DNA of 64,000 bases from positions 33,383,389 to 33,447,388 of the forward strand of contig NC_080077.1 of the NCBI RefSeq assembly GCF_949987535.1, written 5' to 3'. Shown here one piece after another: positions 24,456-33,812 of the stretch (within the stretch, counting starts at the first letter, position 1; each line of letters starts with the position of its first letter). A program made the position numbers and the translations under genes. The notes below the pieces were generated by a model, which did not search any database, was not told the origin of the DNA, and saw nothing but the letters and a program-made list of their open reading frames with translations. This stretch comes from Balaenoptera acutorostrata. Its lineage: Eukaryota > Chordata > Mammalia > Artiodactyla > Balaenopteridae.

Positions 24456-25088
24456 ATGAGAGGACAGAGAAATATGCAGCAGAAGAAGGAGCAAGGTAAA
24501 AACCCACCAGACCAAACAAATAAAGAGGAAATACGCAGTCTACCAGAAAAAGAATTCAGAGTAATGATAGTAAAGATGATCCAGAATCTTGAAAATAGAA
24601 TAGAGAAAATACAAGAAACGTTTAACAAGGACCTAGAAGAACTAGAGAGCAAACAAACAATGACGAACAACACAATAAATGAAATTTAAAATTTTCTAGA
24701 AGGAATCAATGGCAGAAAAACTGAAGCAGAAGAATGGATAAGTGACCTGGAGGATAAAATAGTGGAGATAACTACCGCAGAACAGAATAAAGAAAAAGGA
24801 ATGGAAAGAATTCAGGACAGTCTCAGAGACCTCTGGGACAACATCAAATGCACCGACATTCTAATTATAGGGGTCCCAGAAGAAGAAGAGAAAAAGAAAG
24901 GGTCTGAGAAAATATTTGAAGGACTGTAGCCGAAAACTTCCCTAACATGGGAAAAGAAATAGAAAAACAAATCCAGGAAGCCCAGAGAGTCCCATACAGG
25001 ATACATGCAAGGAGAAACACACCAAGACACATATTAATCAAACTATCAATAATTAAATACAAAGAAAAAATATTAAAAGCAGTAAGGG

Positions 25089-25421
25089 GGGCTTCCCTGG
25101 TGGCGCAGTGGTTGAGAATCTGCCTGCTAATGCAGGGGACACGGGTTCGAGCCCTGGTCTGGGAGGATCCCACATGCCGCGGAGCAGCTGGGCCCGTGAG
25201 CCACAATTGCTGAGCCTGCGCGTCTGGAGCCTGTGCCCCGCAACGGGGGGGGCCGCGATGGAGAAAGGCCCGCGCACCGCGATGAAGAGCGGTCCCCGCA
25301 CCGCGATGAAGAGTGGCCCCCGCTTGCCGCAACTGGAGAAAGCCCTCGCACGAACCGAAGACCCAATACAGACAAAAATAAATTAATTAATTAATTAAAA
25401 AGAAAATCCTTAAAAAAAAAA
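25089..25421 (+). mobile_element. CHR-type SINE inside L1 ORF1
   Basis: Full-length young SINE in sense orientation: head 'ggcttccctggtggcgcag', tRNA-like part, body, and a tail of AATT units and A. TSD aaaagcagtaaggg lies at 25075-25088 and 25422-25435. The body contains a direct duplication of a 24-bp unit (25274-25297 and 25298-25321, 'gcaccgcgatgaagag' core). Inserted after the host L1. Confidence 0.95.
25101..25154 (+). promoter_or_regulatory. Pol III A and B boxes of the SINE
   Basis: A box tggcgcagtgg at 25101-25111 and B box ggttcgagccc at 25144-25154 match TRGYNNARNGG and GGTTCGANNCC, spaced as in a tRNA. This supports a tRNA-derived internal promoter. It is not a tRNA gene: no acceptor stem or cloverleaf can be drawn. 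Confidence 0.85.
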
Positions 25422-25747
25422 AAAAGCAGTAAGGGAATAACATACAAGGGAATCCCCATAAGGTTAACAGCTGATCTTTCAGCAGAAACTCTGCAAGCCA
25501 GAAGGGAGTGGCAGGACATATTTACAGTGATGAAAGGGAAAAACCTACAACCAAGATTGATTACTCTACCCAGCAAGCATCTCATTCAGATTCAACAGGG
25601 AAATTAAAACCTTTACAGGCAAACAAAAATTAAGAGAATTCAGAAGCACCACACCAGCTGTACAACAAATGCTAAAGGAACTTCCCTAGGCAGGAAACAC
25701 AAGAGAAGGAAAAGGCCTACAAAAACAAACCCAAACCAATTAAGAAA

Positions 25748-28700
25748 ATGGTAATAGGAACATACATATCGATAATGACCTTAAATGTAAATGGATTAAA
25801 TGGTCCAACCAAAAGACATAGACTGGCTGAATGGATACAAACACAAGACCCATAAATATGCTGTCTACAACGACCCACTTCAGACCCAGGGACACATAGA
25901 GACTGAAAGTGAGGGGATGGAAAAAGATATTCCATGCAAATGGAAATCAACAGAAAGCTGGAGTAGCAATTCTCATATCAGACAAAATCAACTTTAAAAT
26001 AAAGACTATTACAAGAGACAAAGAAGGACACTACATAATGATCAAGGGATCAATCCAAGAAGAAGATATAACAATTGTAAATCTTTATGCACCTAACATA
26101 GGAGCACCTCAATACGTAAGGCAAATGCTAACAGCCATAAAAGGGGAATTCGACAGTAACACAGTCATAGAAGGGGACTTTTACAGCCCACTTTAACCAG
26201 TGGACAGATCATCCAAAATGAAAATCAATCAGGAAACCCAAGCTTTAAATGACACATTAGACAAGATGGACTTAATTGATATTTATAGGACATTCCATCC
26301 AAAAACAAAAGAATATAATTTCTTCTCAATTGCTCATGGAACATTCTCTAGGATAGATCATATCCTGGGTCACATATCAAGCCTTGGTAATTTTAAGAAA
26401 ATTGAAATCAAATCAAGTATCATTTCTCACTGCAACGCTATGAGACTAGATATCATTTGCAGGAAAAAATCTGTAAAAAATACAAACACATGGAGACTAA
26501 ACATTCTGATACTAAATAACCAAGAGATCACTGAAGAAATCAAAGAGGAAATCAAAAAATACCTAGAAAAAAATGACAATGAAAACACAACGACCCAAAA
26601 CCTATCGGATGCAGCAAAAGCAGTTCTAAGAGGGAAGATTATAGCAACACAACCCTACCTCAAGAAACAAGAAACATCTCAAATAAACACCCTAACCTTA
26701 CACCTAAAGCAATGAGAGAGAGAAGAACAAACCCCACCCCCAAGTTAGCAGAAGGAAAGAAATCATAAAGATCAGAGCAGAAATAAATGAAAAAGAAACG
26801 AAGGAAACAATTGCAAAGATCAATAAAACTAAAAGCTGGTTCTTTGAGAAGATAAACAAAATTGATAAACCATTAGCCAGACTCATCAAGAGAATAAGGG
26901 AGAAGACTCAAATCAACAAAATTAGAAATGAAAGAAGAATTAAAAAGTGACACTGAAGAAATACAAAGGATCATGGGAGATTACTAAAAGCAACCATATG
27001 TCAATGAAATGGACAATCTGGAAGAAATGGACAAATTCTTAGAAAAGCACAACCTTCCAAGACTGAACCAGGAAGAAATAGAAAATATAAATAGACCAAT
27101 CACAAGCAGTGAAATTGAAACTGTGATTAAAAGTCCTCCAACAAACAAAAGCCCAGGACCAGATGGCTTCACAGAAGAAATCTATCCAACATTTAGAGAA
27201 GAGCTAACACCTATCCTTCTCAAACTCTTCCAAAATATAGCAGAGGGAGGAACACTCCCAAACTCATTCTACGAGGCCACCATCACCCTGATACCAAAAC
27301 CAAAGATGTCACAAAGAAAGAAAACTACAGGCCAATATCATTGATTAACATAGATGCAAAAATCCTCAACAAAATACTAGCAAACAGAATCCAACAGCAC
27401 ATTAAAAGGATCATACACCATGATCAAGTGGGATTTATCCCAAGAGTGTAAGGATTCTTCAATATATGCAAATCAATCAATGTGATACACCATATTAACA
27501 AACTGAAGGATAAAAACCATATGATCATCTCAATAGATGCAGAAAAAGCTTTCAACAAAATTCAACACCCATTTATGATAAAAACCTTCCAGAAAGTAGG
27601 CATAGAGGGAACCTACCTCAACATAATAAAGGCCATATATGACCAACCCACAGCCAACATCATTCACAATGGTGAAAAACTGAAACCATTTCCCCTAGAT
27701 CAGGAACAAAACAAGGTTGCCCACTCTCACCACTATTATTCAACATACTTTTGGAAGTTTTGACCACAGTAATCAGAGAAGAAAAAGAAATAAAAGGAAT
27801 CCAATTCGGAAAAGAAGAAGTAAAACTGTCACTGTTTGCAGATGACATGATACTATACATAGAGTGTCCTAAAGACTCTACCAGAAAACTACTAGAGCTA
27901 ATCAATGAATTTGGTAAAGTAGCAGGATACAAAATTAATGCAAAGAAATCTCTTGCATTCCTATATACTAAGGATGAAAAATCTGAAAGCGAAATTAAGG
28001 AAACACTCCCATTTACCACTGCAACAAAAAGAATAAAATACCTAGGAATAAACCTACCTAGGGAGACAAAAGACCTGTATGCAGAAAACTAGAAGACACT
28101 GATGAAAGAAATTAAAGATGATACAAACAGATGGGGAGATATACCATGTTCTTGAATTGGAAGAATCAACATTGTGAAAATGACTCTATTACCCAAAGCA
28201 ATCTACAGATTCAATGCAATCCCTATCAAACTACGAATGGCATTTTTTACAGAACTAGAACAAAAAATTTCACAATTTGTATGGAAACACAAAAGACCCC
28301 GAATAGCCAAAGCAATCTTGAGAAAGAAAAACGAAGCTGGAGGATTCAGGCTCCTGGATTTCAGACTATAGTATAATGCTACAGTAATCAAGACAGCATG
28401 GTACTGGCACAGAAACAGAAATATAGATCAATGGAGCAAGATAGAAAGCCCAGAGATAAACCCACGCACCTATGGTTACCTTATTTTTGATAAAGGAGGC
28501 AAGCATATACAATGGAGAAAAGACAGCGTCTTCAATAAGTGGTGCTGAGAAAACTGGACAGCTACATGTAAAAGAATGAAGTTAGAACACTCCCTAACAC
28601 CAGACACAAAAATAAACTCAAAATGGATTAAAAACCTAAATGTAAGGCCAGACACTGTAAAACTCTTAGAGGAAAACATAGGCAGAACACTCTATGACAC

Positions 28701-29575
28701 AAATCACAGCAAGATCCTTTTTGACCCACCTCCTAGAGAAATGGAAATAAAACCAAAAATAAACAAATGGGACCTAATGAAACTTAAAACATTTTGCACA
28801 GCAAAAGAAACCATAAAAGAGACAAAAAGACAACCCTCAGAATGGGAGAAAATATTTGCAAATGAAGCAACTGACAAAGGATTAATCTCCAAAATTTACA
28901 AGCAGCTCATGCAGCTCAATATCAAAAAAACAAACAACCCAATCCAAAAATGGGCAGAAGACCCAAATAGACATTTCTCCAAAGAAGATATACAGATTGC
29001 CAACAAACACATGAAAGAAGGCTCAACATCATTAATCATTAGAGAAATGCAAGTCAAAACTACAATGAGGTATCACCTCACACCAGTCAGAATGGCTATC
29101 AACAACAAATCTACAAACAGTAAATGCTGGAGAGGGTGTGGAGAAAAGGGAACCCTTTTGCAGTGTTGTTGGGAATGTAAATTGATACAGCCACTATGGA
29201 GAACAGTATGGAGGTTCCTTAAAAAACTAAAAATAGAACTACCATATAACCCAGCAATCCCACTACTGGGCATATACCCTGAGAAAACCATATACCCTGT
29301 ACCCTGAGAAAACCAAGAGCCATGTACCACAATGTTCACTGCAGCTCTGTTTACAATAGCCAGGACATGGAAGCAACCTAAGTGTCCATCGACAGATGAA
29401 TGGATAAAGAGGATGCGGCACATATATACAATGGAATATTACTCAGCCATAAAAAGAGACGAAATTGAGCTATTTGTAGTGAAGTGGATGGACCTAGTGA
29501 CTGTCATACAGAGTGAAGTCAGAAAGAGAAAAACAAATACCATATGCTAAAACATATATATGGAATCTAAAAAAA
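25748..29575 (+). pseudogene. L1 ORF2 (endonuclease-RT), broken
   Basis: ORF2p nicks target DNA and reverse-transcribes the L1 RNA. The ATG at 25748 starts 'MVIGTYISIMTLNVNGLN', the usual N-terminus. The frame then breaks several times (open pieces 25909-26196, 26200-26715, 27009-27344, 27482-27763, 27751-28092, 28576-29307, 29332-29550). In the endonuclease the usual S-D-H triad reads S-H-C at about 26425-26433, losing two catalytic residues. The RT core FADD is kept (FADDM, 27835-27849). The C-terminal Cys motif reads [14 protein letters not shown], with Q in place of the usual H. Inactive. Confidence 0.9.
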
Positions 29576-29937
29576 AAAAAAAAGGTTTTAATGAACCTAG
29601 GGGCAGGACAGGAATAAAAACGCAGCCGCATAGAATGGACTTGAAGATGGGGAGGGGGAAGGGGAAGCTGGGACAAAGTGAGAGAGTAGCATTGACATAT
29701 GTACACTACCAAATGTAAAATAGATAGCTAGCCGGAAGCAGCCGCATAGCACAGGGAGATCAGCTCAGTGCTGTGTGACGACCTAGAGGGGTGGGATAGG
29801 GAGGGTAGGAGGGAGACACAAGAGGGAGGGAATATGGGGATATATGTATACATATAGCTGATTCACTTTGTTATACATCAGAAACTAACACAACATTGTA
29901 AAGCAATTATACACCAATAAAGATGTTTAAAAAAGAA

Positions 29938-29948
29938 AAAGCATTGTA
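29938..29948. repeat. TSD of plus-strand L1, right copy
   Basis: aaagcattgta following the A-rich L1 tail; pairs with 23439-23449. Confidence 0.9.
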
Positions 29949-30339
29949 ACTGTCAGGAAATGAGTATAGTAGATTTTAAAGAATATGATCTGATCAACAG
30001 AGCTAAAGATTAGTTCCGTATCTCCTCTCAAACCTTTGCAGAAAGTGCCCTCGTTCACTGACTTCAGAATATTTGCATTTTGTATGCCAACAGACCCCTT
30101 TCTTTTGTGCCTGCCAATTAGAATAGTGACTTCTTGGCCATAGAAATACTTGTAATTTTGCACCATTTAAAAAATATTTATTACCTAGCAACTGTTTACA
30201 AAGCATTGGGTTAGATCCTGTGCAGAATACAAAACATTCAAGATATCTGCTGTGTGCTGAAGAAAGATGGAGTCTAATTGGGGAAACCAAATATAGGTAG
30301 CTGAAAAGATTGCATTACAGCATAGCTGTATGATTGTTC
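29949..30339. other. Spacer DNA with an L2-like remnant
   Basis: About 30180-30295 ('gttagatcctgtgcagaata', 'gatggagtctaattggggaa') resembles the reverse complement of the L2 3' end. The rest is unassigned. Confidence 0.4.
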
Positions 30340-30369
30340 TACCTATCTATTACTGCAAAATAAACCACC

Positions 30370-30893
30370 TGTTATATGAATAAGCCAAAGACGATCCCTG
30401 TATATTGGCCCCTATGTTGTTTACTTCTTCACAGTAGGCTGACCATTAGCTCAAAGCCTGCTGGCACTAAACTCAAATTTTACACATCAATTAAAAAATA
30501 TGTAGCCCAAATGAGCATAGTTTTAGCCATTTAGAGCCTGCTGCTTGGCATAAAATCCATGAACTGCACCCAATATCTGCTAGCCATATATAAGACAAGG
30601 CAAGGGGCTATAAAAGAGCCCAAGCTATTACTGCCCTTGTGAGCAGCTCACAACATTACTTAAAAGTGTAAGCCTGCTCTCTGATTTCCCTGTCCCCTAG
30701 AATTTCCTGTGTCCTCTTTCTCTTCTGAGTGGTAGCTTCATACCAGCTGCCACTGGAAGGTCCCCTGCCCTGAGGGACTTACACCTCAGTTTGTCAAAAC
30801 ACCCCCACCCCCAAATAAAGCTTGTGTGTGCTATTGCCACCACATGGTCTTGTTTTTTTCTTGATGAGCCCTGAAATTCTCAAACGCACTACA
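30370..30893 (+). mobile_element. Solo endogenous-retrovirus LTR with 5-bp TSD
   Basis: 524 bp starting TG and ending CA, flanked by ccacc at 30365-30369 and 30894-30898. It has a TATA box (tataaaag, 30609-30616) and a poly(A) signal (aataaa, 30814-30819) about 200 bp downstream, the U3-R-U5 layout of an ERV1-like LTR. No gag, pol or env sequence is adjacent, so it is a solo LTR left by recombination between two LTRs. It interrupts an older repeat whose halves rejoin when it is removed. Confidence 0.85.
30609..30616 (+). promoter_or_regulatory. TATA box in the solo LTR
   Basis: tataaaag, in the expected U3 position about 200 bp before the LTR poly(A) signal. Present activity unknown. Confidence 0.6.
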
Positions 30894-31430
30894 CCACCCC
30901 AAAATGCAATGGTTTAAAAGAACAACAACATTTGACTCAATCTGCAATTTGGATACAGTAGTGGGGTGGCTTCTCTCTGATATACTTGGCACCAACTGAA
31001 GGCTGCCAACCACAGGTCCCCTTTCAAGATGGATTCTTAATTCACATGATTCTGTTCTTCTCTCTCTTTTTCTACACATTGTAGCTCATCCTCTAGTGCT
31101 TTGCCACGTGGATTGGGCTACTTTACCTCAGGGCAGTCTCAGGATCGTCAGTCTTGTTACATGGTGGCTGGCTTCCCTCAAACAAGCATTCGAAGAGGCC
31201 CAGGAGAAAGCTACAAGGCTTCTTCTGACCCGGCCTCGAGATTCCCAGAATGACACTCAAGCACGTTCTGTTTGTCAAACCATTAAGTACACCTCCAACT
31301 CAAGGAGAGAATTAGACTCTACTTCTCAAAGGAAGAAGTAGCAAATAATTTCCTGCCATCTTGAATCCACCACTGATTATTTATGTATTAATGTACAGTA
31401 ATACAAACAAGAATTGCTTACATTCCCACC

Positions 31431-31643
31431 CAGGGTTTGGCAAACTACAGCCTGTGGGCCAAATCTGGCCCATTTTGGTTTTATAAGTAAAGTTTTATTG
31501 GGACACATCCACACTCATTTGTTTACATATTCTCTATGGCTGTTTTTGTGCTACAGCCACATAGTTGAGTAGTCCAAATCAAGACCCTGAAACTTGCACA
31601 TTCTGAGATCTAGGCCTTCATAGGATACATTTGCTAACTCTTA
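31431..31643. mobile_element. hAT-type non-autonomous DNA transposon
   Basis: 'cagggtttggcaaactacag', 'ctgtgggccaaatctggccc', 'aagttttattgggacacatc' and 'tctatggctgtttttgtgct' match a widespread MER-type hAT element. The likely 8-bp TSD (ttcccacc at 31423-31430 and ttctaaca at 31644-31651) is diverged at 3 of 8. I do not recall the MER number with certainty. Confidence 0.7.
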
Positions 31644-31693
31644 TTCTAACATGTAGTTATGTCCTGCTAATGCGTGATTTGATTTGCCTTTTT

Positions 31694-31812
31694 ATTTTTT
31701 TCAGGCTGCACCATGTGGCATGAAGGATCTTAGTTCCCCAACCAGGGATGGAACCCGTGTCCCCTGCATTGGGAGTGTGGAGTCTTAACCACTGGACCAC
31801 CAGGTAAGTCCC
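31694..31812 (-). mobile_element. Short tRNA-SINE, older CHR/Bov-t type
   Basis: Antisense head 'accaccaggtaagtcc', B-box region 'ggatggaacccgtgtcccc', then 'ggatcttagttccccaacc' and a T-rich tail. About 120 bp, a short type that differs from the ~300-bp SINEs elsewhere in the window. Imperfect TSD at about 31680-31693 and 31813-31825. Confidence 0.85.
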
Positions 31813-31825
31813 TGAATTGCTTTTT

Positions 31826-32107
31826 AAAAGTGTACTTGTTAATTACAGAAACTCCTTAGGGAAGGTCAATGACAAACTTGTAACTTCCACACTGCTGGAG
31901 GTGCACACAGAGCTACTGTCTGGAAAAGTAGTGAGTCAGTTTTATCTGTCATCAACAGATAGTGTCAACAGTTGTGCTGGTCCCTTTAGTCTTGACTACT
32001 GTCCTTGTGAGTTTACTGTGTGTTTGCTGAATGTTTAAAATGTTTTCAATCAGCAGTTACCCTATCATGACCAATGAGTGCAAAAAAGCAATGTGTGTTA
32101 AAAGTGT
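31826..32107. other. Unassigned non-coding DNA
   Basis: A 73-codon ORF at 31817-32038 has no motif. No repeat recognised. Confidence 0.4.
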
Positions 32108-32116
32108 AAGTAACAA

Positions 32117-32180
32117 GCTGTACACCAGAAATTAACACAACATTGTAAATCAACTATACTCCAATAAAATTTTTTTTAAA
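32117..32180 (+). mobile_element. Very short L1 tail (about 64 bp)
   Basis: 'tacaccagaaattaacacaa' and 'atcaactatactccaataaa' are the last bases of L1 with an A/T-rich tail, flanked by aagtaacaa at 32108-32116 and 32181-32189. Extreme 5' truncation. Confidence 0.8.
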
Positions 32181-32189
32181 AAGTAACAA

Positions 32190-33025
32190 AAGTGACATGT
32201 TCATGACAAAAAGTAAAAATAATTTTAAAAGGAAAAGTGATATGAAAATGCACTTGCTACCTGTGCATATGGAATAAATCATTAGAAAGATATATTCTGA
32301 GGAAATAAGAGTGAATATTGCAACACGTGAAAAGTGCGTTGCTCTGTGATTGGCAATAACCAGCAGGCAAAGTGTAAGGATGGCACAATGAAAAAACACA
32401 GGTGAGGCTAAAGAAGCAATCTCAGAGCCTTGTATCTGTTAGCCTAACGTTTATTCTGGACATGATTTCTATAGAGTTTGAAAATGTGAAGGCCAGCTAA
32501 GCACAGGGAAAAGAACGGTCTTCAAACTTTGAAGAAAGATATATTCCCATAGGTGCAAACCCCCACTGAAATCTGCACAATGTCAAAGTGAGGAGAGGTG
32601 TGAACATCACAAAAACAATTCCCTACATTTGCAGAGATCAACAGGGAGGAATGTTTCCCACTGCAGCAGACTTTCTGGGTATACAAAACTGGTCTTTTTT
32701 TTTTTTTTGAAAAAGCTATCTGACAGTATGCATGGGGTCAAGGAGGAAAAAAGAATGCCTAATTTCAAGCTACGAAGAAGCAACTGGCTCTCATTTGGTG
32801 AAAATCCTTCCATGAACTAAGATGCTTTTTAGGACAAACATGATATTCAATATTTTAAAAATATATTTTCTGAATTTCAAGTCCTGTAGTTGAAAGAAAC
32901 AAGGAAACAGACAAGCAAAACAGCACCCACACTCAAATGTATGATATATCACATTTTGACCCAGTGACTTCTAAACACATTAACTTTCACTGCAAACCTT
33001 GGAGTAAATTTTTGATATAATTTGT
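32190..33025. other. Unassigned non-coding DNA
   Basis: No gene, RNA or repeat that I can name. It contains an 11-13 T run near 32696. Confidence 0.4.
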
Positions 33026-33039
33026 GATTCGTTGTAATT
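33026..33039. repeat. TSD of minus-strand L1, left copy
   Basis: gattcgttgtaatt. The right copy at 40561-40574 is gattcgttgttatt (1 mismatch). The empty site reads ttatt/aaaa, a good L1 endonuclease target. Confidence 0.85.
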
Positions 33040-33417
33040 TTATTTTTTTTAGGCTCCTTGCTTTCTTTCTTTTTTTTTTAACACCTTTATTGGAGTATTA
33101 TTGCTTTACAATGGTGTGTTACTTTCTCCTTTATAACAAAGTGAATCACCTATACATATACATATATCCACATATCCCCTCCCTCTTGCGTCTCCCTCCC
33201 ACCCTCCCTATCCCACCTCTATAGGTGGTCACAAAGCACCAAGCTGATCTCCCTGGGCTATGTGGCTGCTTCCCACTAACTATCTATTTTACATTTGGCA
33301 GTGTATATATGTCCATGCCACTCTCTCACTTCATCCCAGCTTACCCTTCCCCGTCCCCGTGTCCTCAAGTCCATTCTCTACATCTGTGTCTTTAATGCTG
33401 TCCTGGGCCTAGGTTCT

Positions 33418-33773
33418 TCAGAAGCTTTTTTTTTTTTTTTTTTTTTTTAAGATTCCATATATATGTGCTAGCATATGGTATTTGTTTTTCTCTTTCTGAC
33501 TTACTTCACTCTGTATGACAGTCTCTAGGCCCATCCACCTCACCACAAATAACTCAACTTGGTTTCTTTTTATGGCTGAGTAATATTCCATTGTATATAT
33601 GTGCCACATCTTCTTTATCCATTCATCTGTTGATGGACACTTAGGTTGCTTCCATGTCCTGGCTATTGTAAATAGAGCTGCAATGAACATTGTGGTACAT
33701 GACTCTTTTTGAATTATGGTTTTCTCAGGGTATATGCCCAGTAGTGGGATTGCTGGGTCATAGGGTAGTTCTA

Positions 33774-33812
<39 letters not shown>

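Larger units (their letters stand above)
24456..25689 (+). pseudogene. L1 ORF1 (ORF1p), broken and SINE-interrupted
   Basis: ORF1p is the trimeric RNA-binding chaperone of the L1 RNP. The N-terminal 77 codons stay open (24456-24689) and include the coiled-coil-like 'IQNLENRIEKIQETFNKDLE'. A stop follows. The later 'GVPEEEEKKK'-type linker and the RRM region are in other frames, and a CHR SINE is inserted at 25089-25421. The stop before ORF2 is TAG at 25687-25689, 58 bp upstream of the ORF2 ATG, which is normal spacing. Non-functional. Confidence 0.85.
23450..29937 (+). mobile_element. Near full-length L1 with atypical 5' region
   Basis: L1 of about 6.5 kb including one SINE, bounded by the 11-bp TSD aaagcattgta. 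Order: 5' UTR (23450-24455), ORF1 remnant (24456-25689, with a SINE), ORF2 remnant (25748 to about 29575), 3' UTR ending 'caccaataaagatgtttaaa' plus A tail. From about 23945 onward it is homologous to the minus-strand L1 at 33-40.5 kb. The first ~500 bp are not (see findings). ORF1 and ORF2 carry stops and frameshifts, so the copy cannot move by itself. Confidence 0.95.
30340..31375 (-). mobile_element. Old LTR-like repeat split by a solo LTR
   Basis: 'tattactgcaaaataaacc' at 30345-30369 continues at 30894 as 'ccaccccaaaatgcaatgg', 'tctgcaatttggatacag', 'gtggattgggctactttacc', 'ctacaaggcttcttctgacc' and 'agtagcaaataatttcctgc'. The order is that of a common mammalian repeat starting 'taacaaaccaccccaaaac'. 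The name is not recalled and orientation is uncertain. Confidence 0.5.

Noticed and set aside
24272..24673. 133-codon antisense ORF, and its counterpart at 38325-38762
   Set aside because: Both are antisense to L1 5' UTR/ORF1 and recur because the L1s are homologous.
25101..25154. Possible tRNA gene
   Set aside because: A and B boxes are present but no acceptor stem or anticodon arm pairs; it is the SINE head.
24865..25332. 155-codon antisense ORF with 'GATLHRGA' repeats
   Set aside because: Antisense translation of the SINE and adjacent L1; similar ORFs occur at every young SINE (7139-7450, 12680-12949, 33836-34117).
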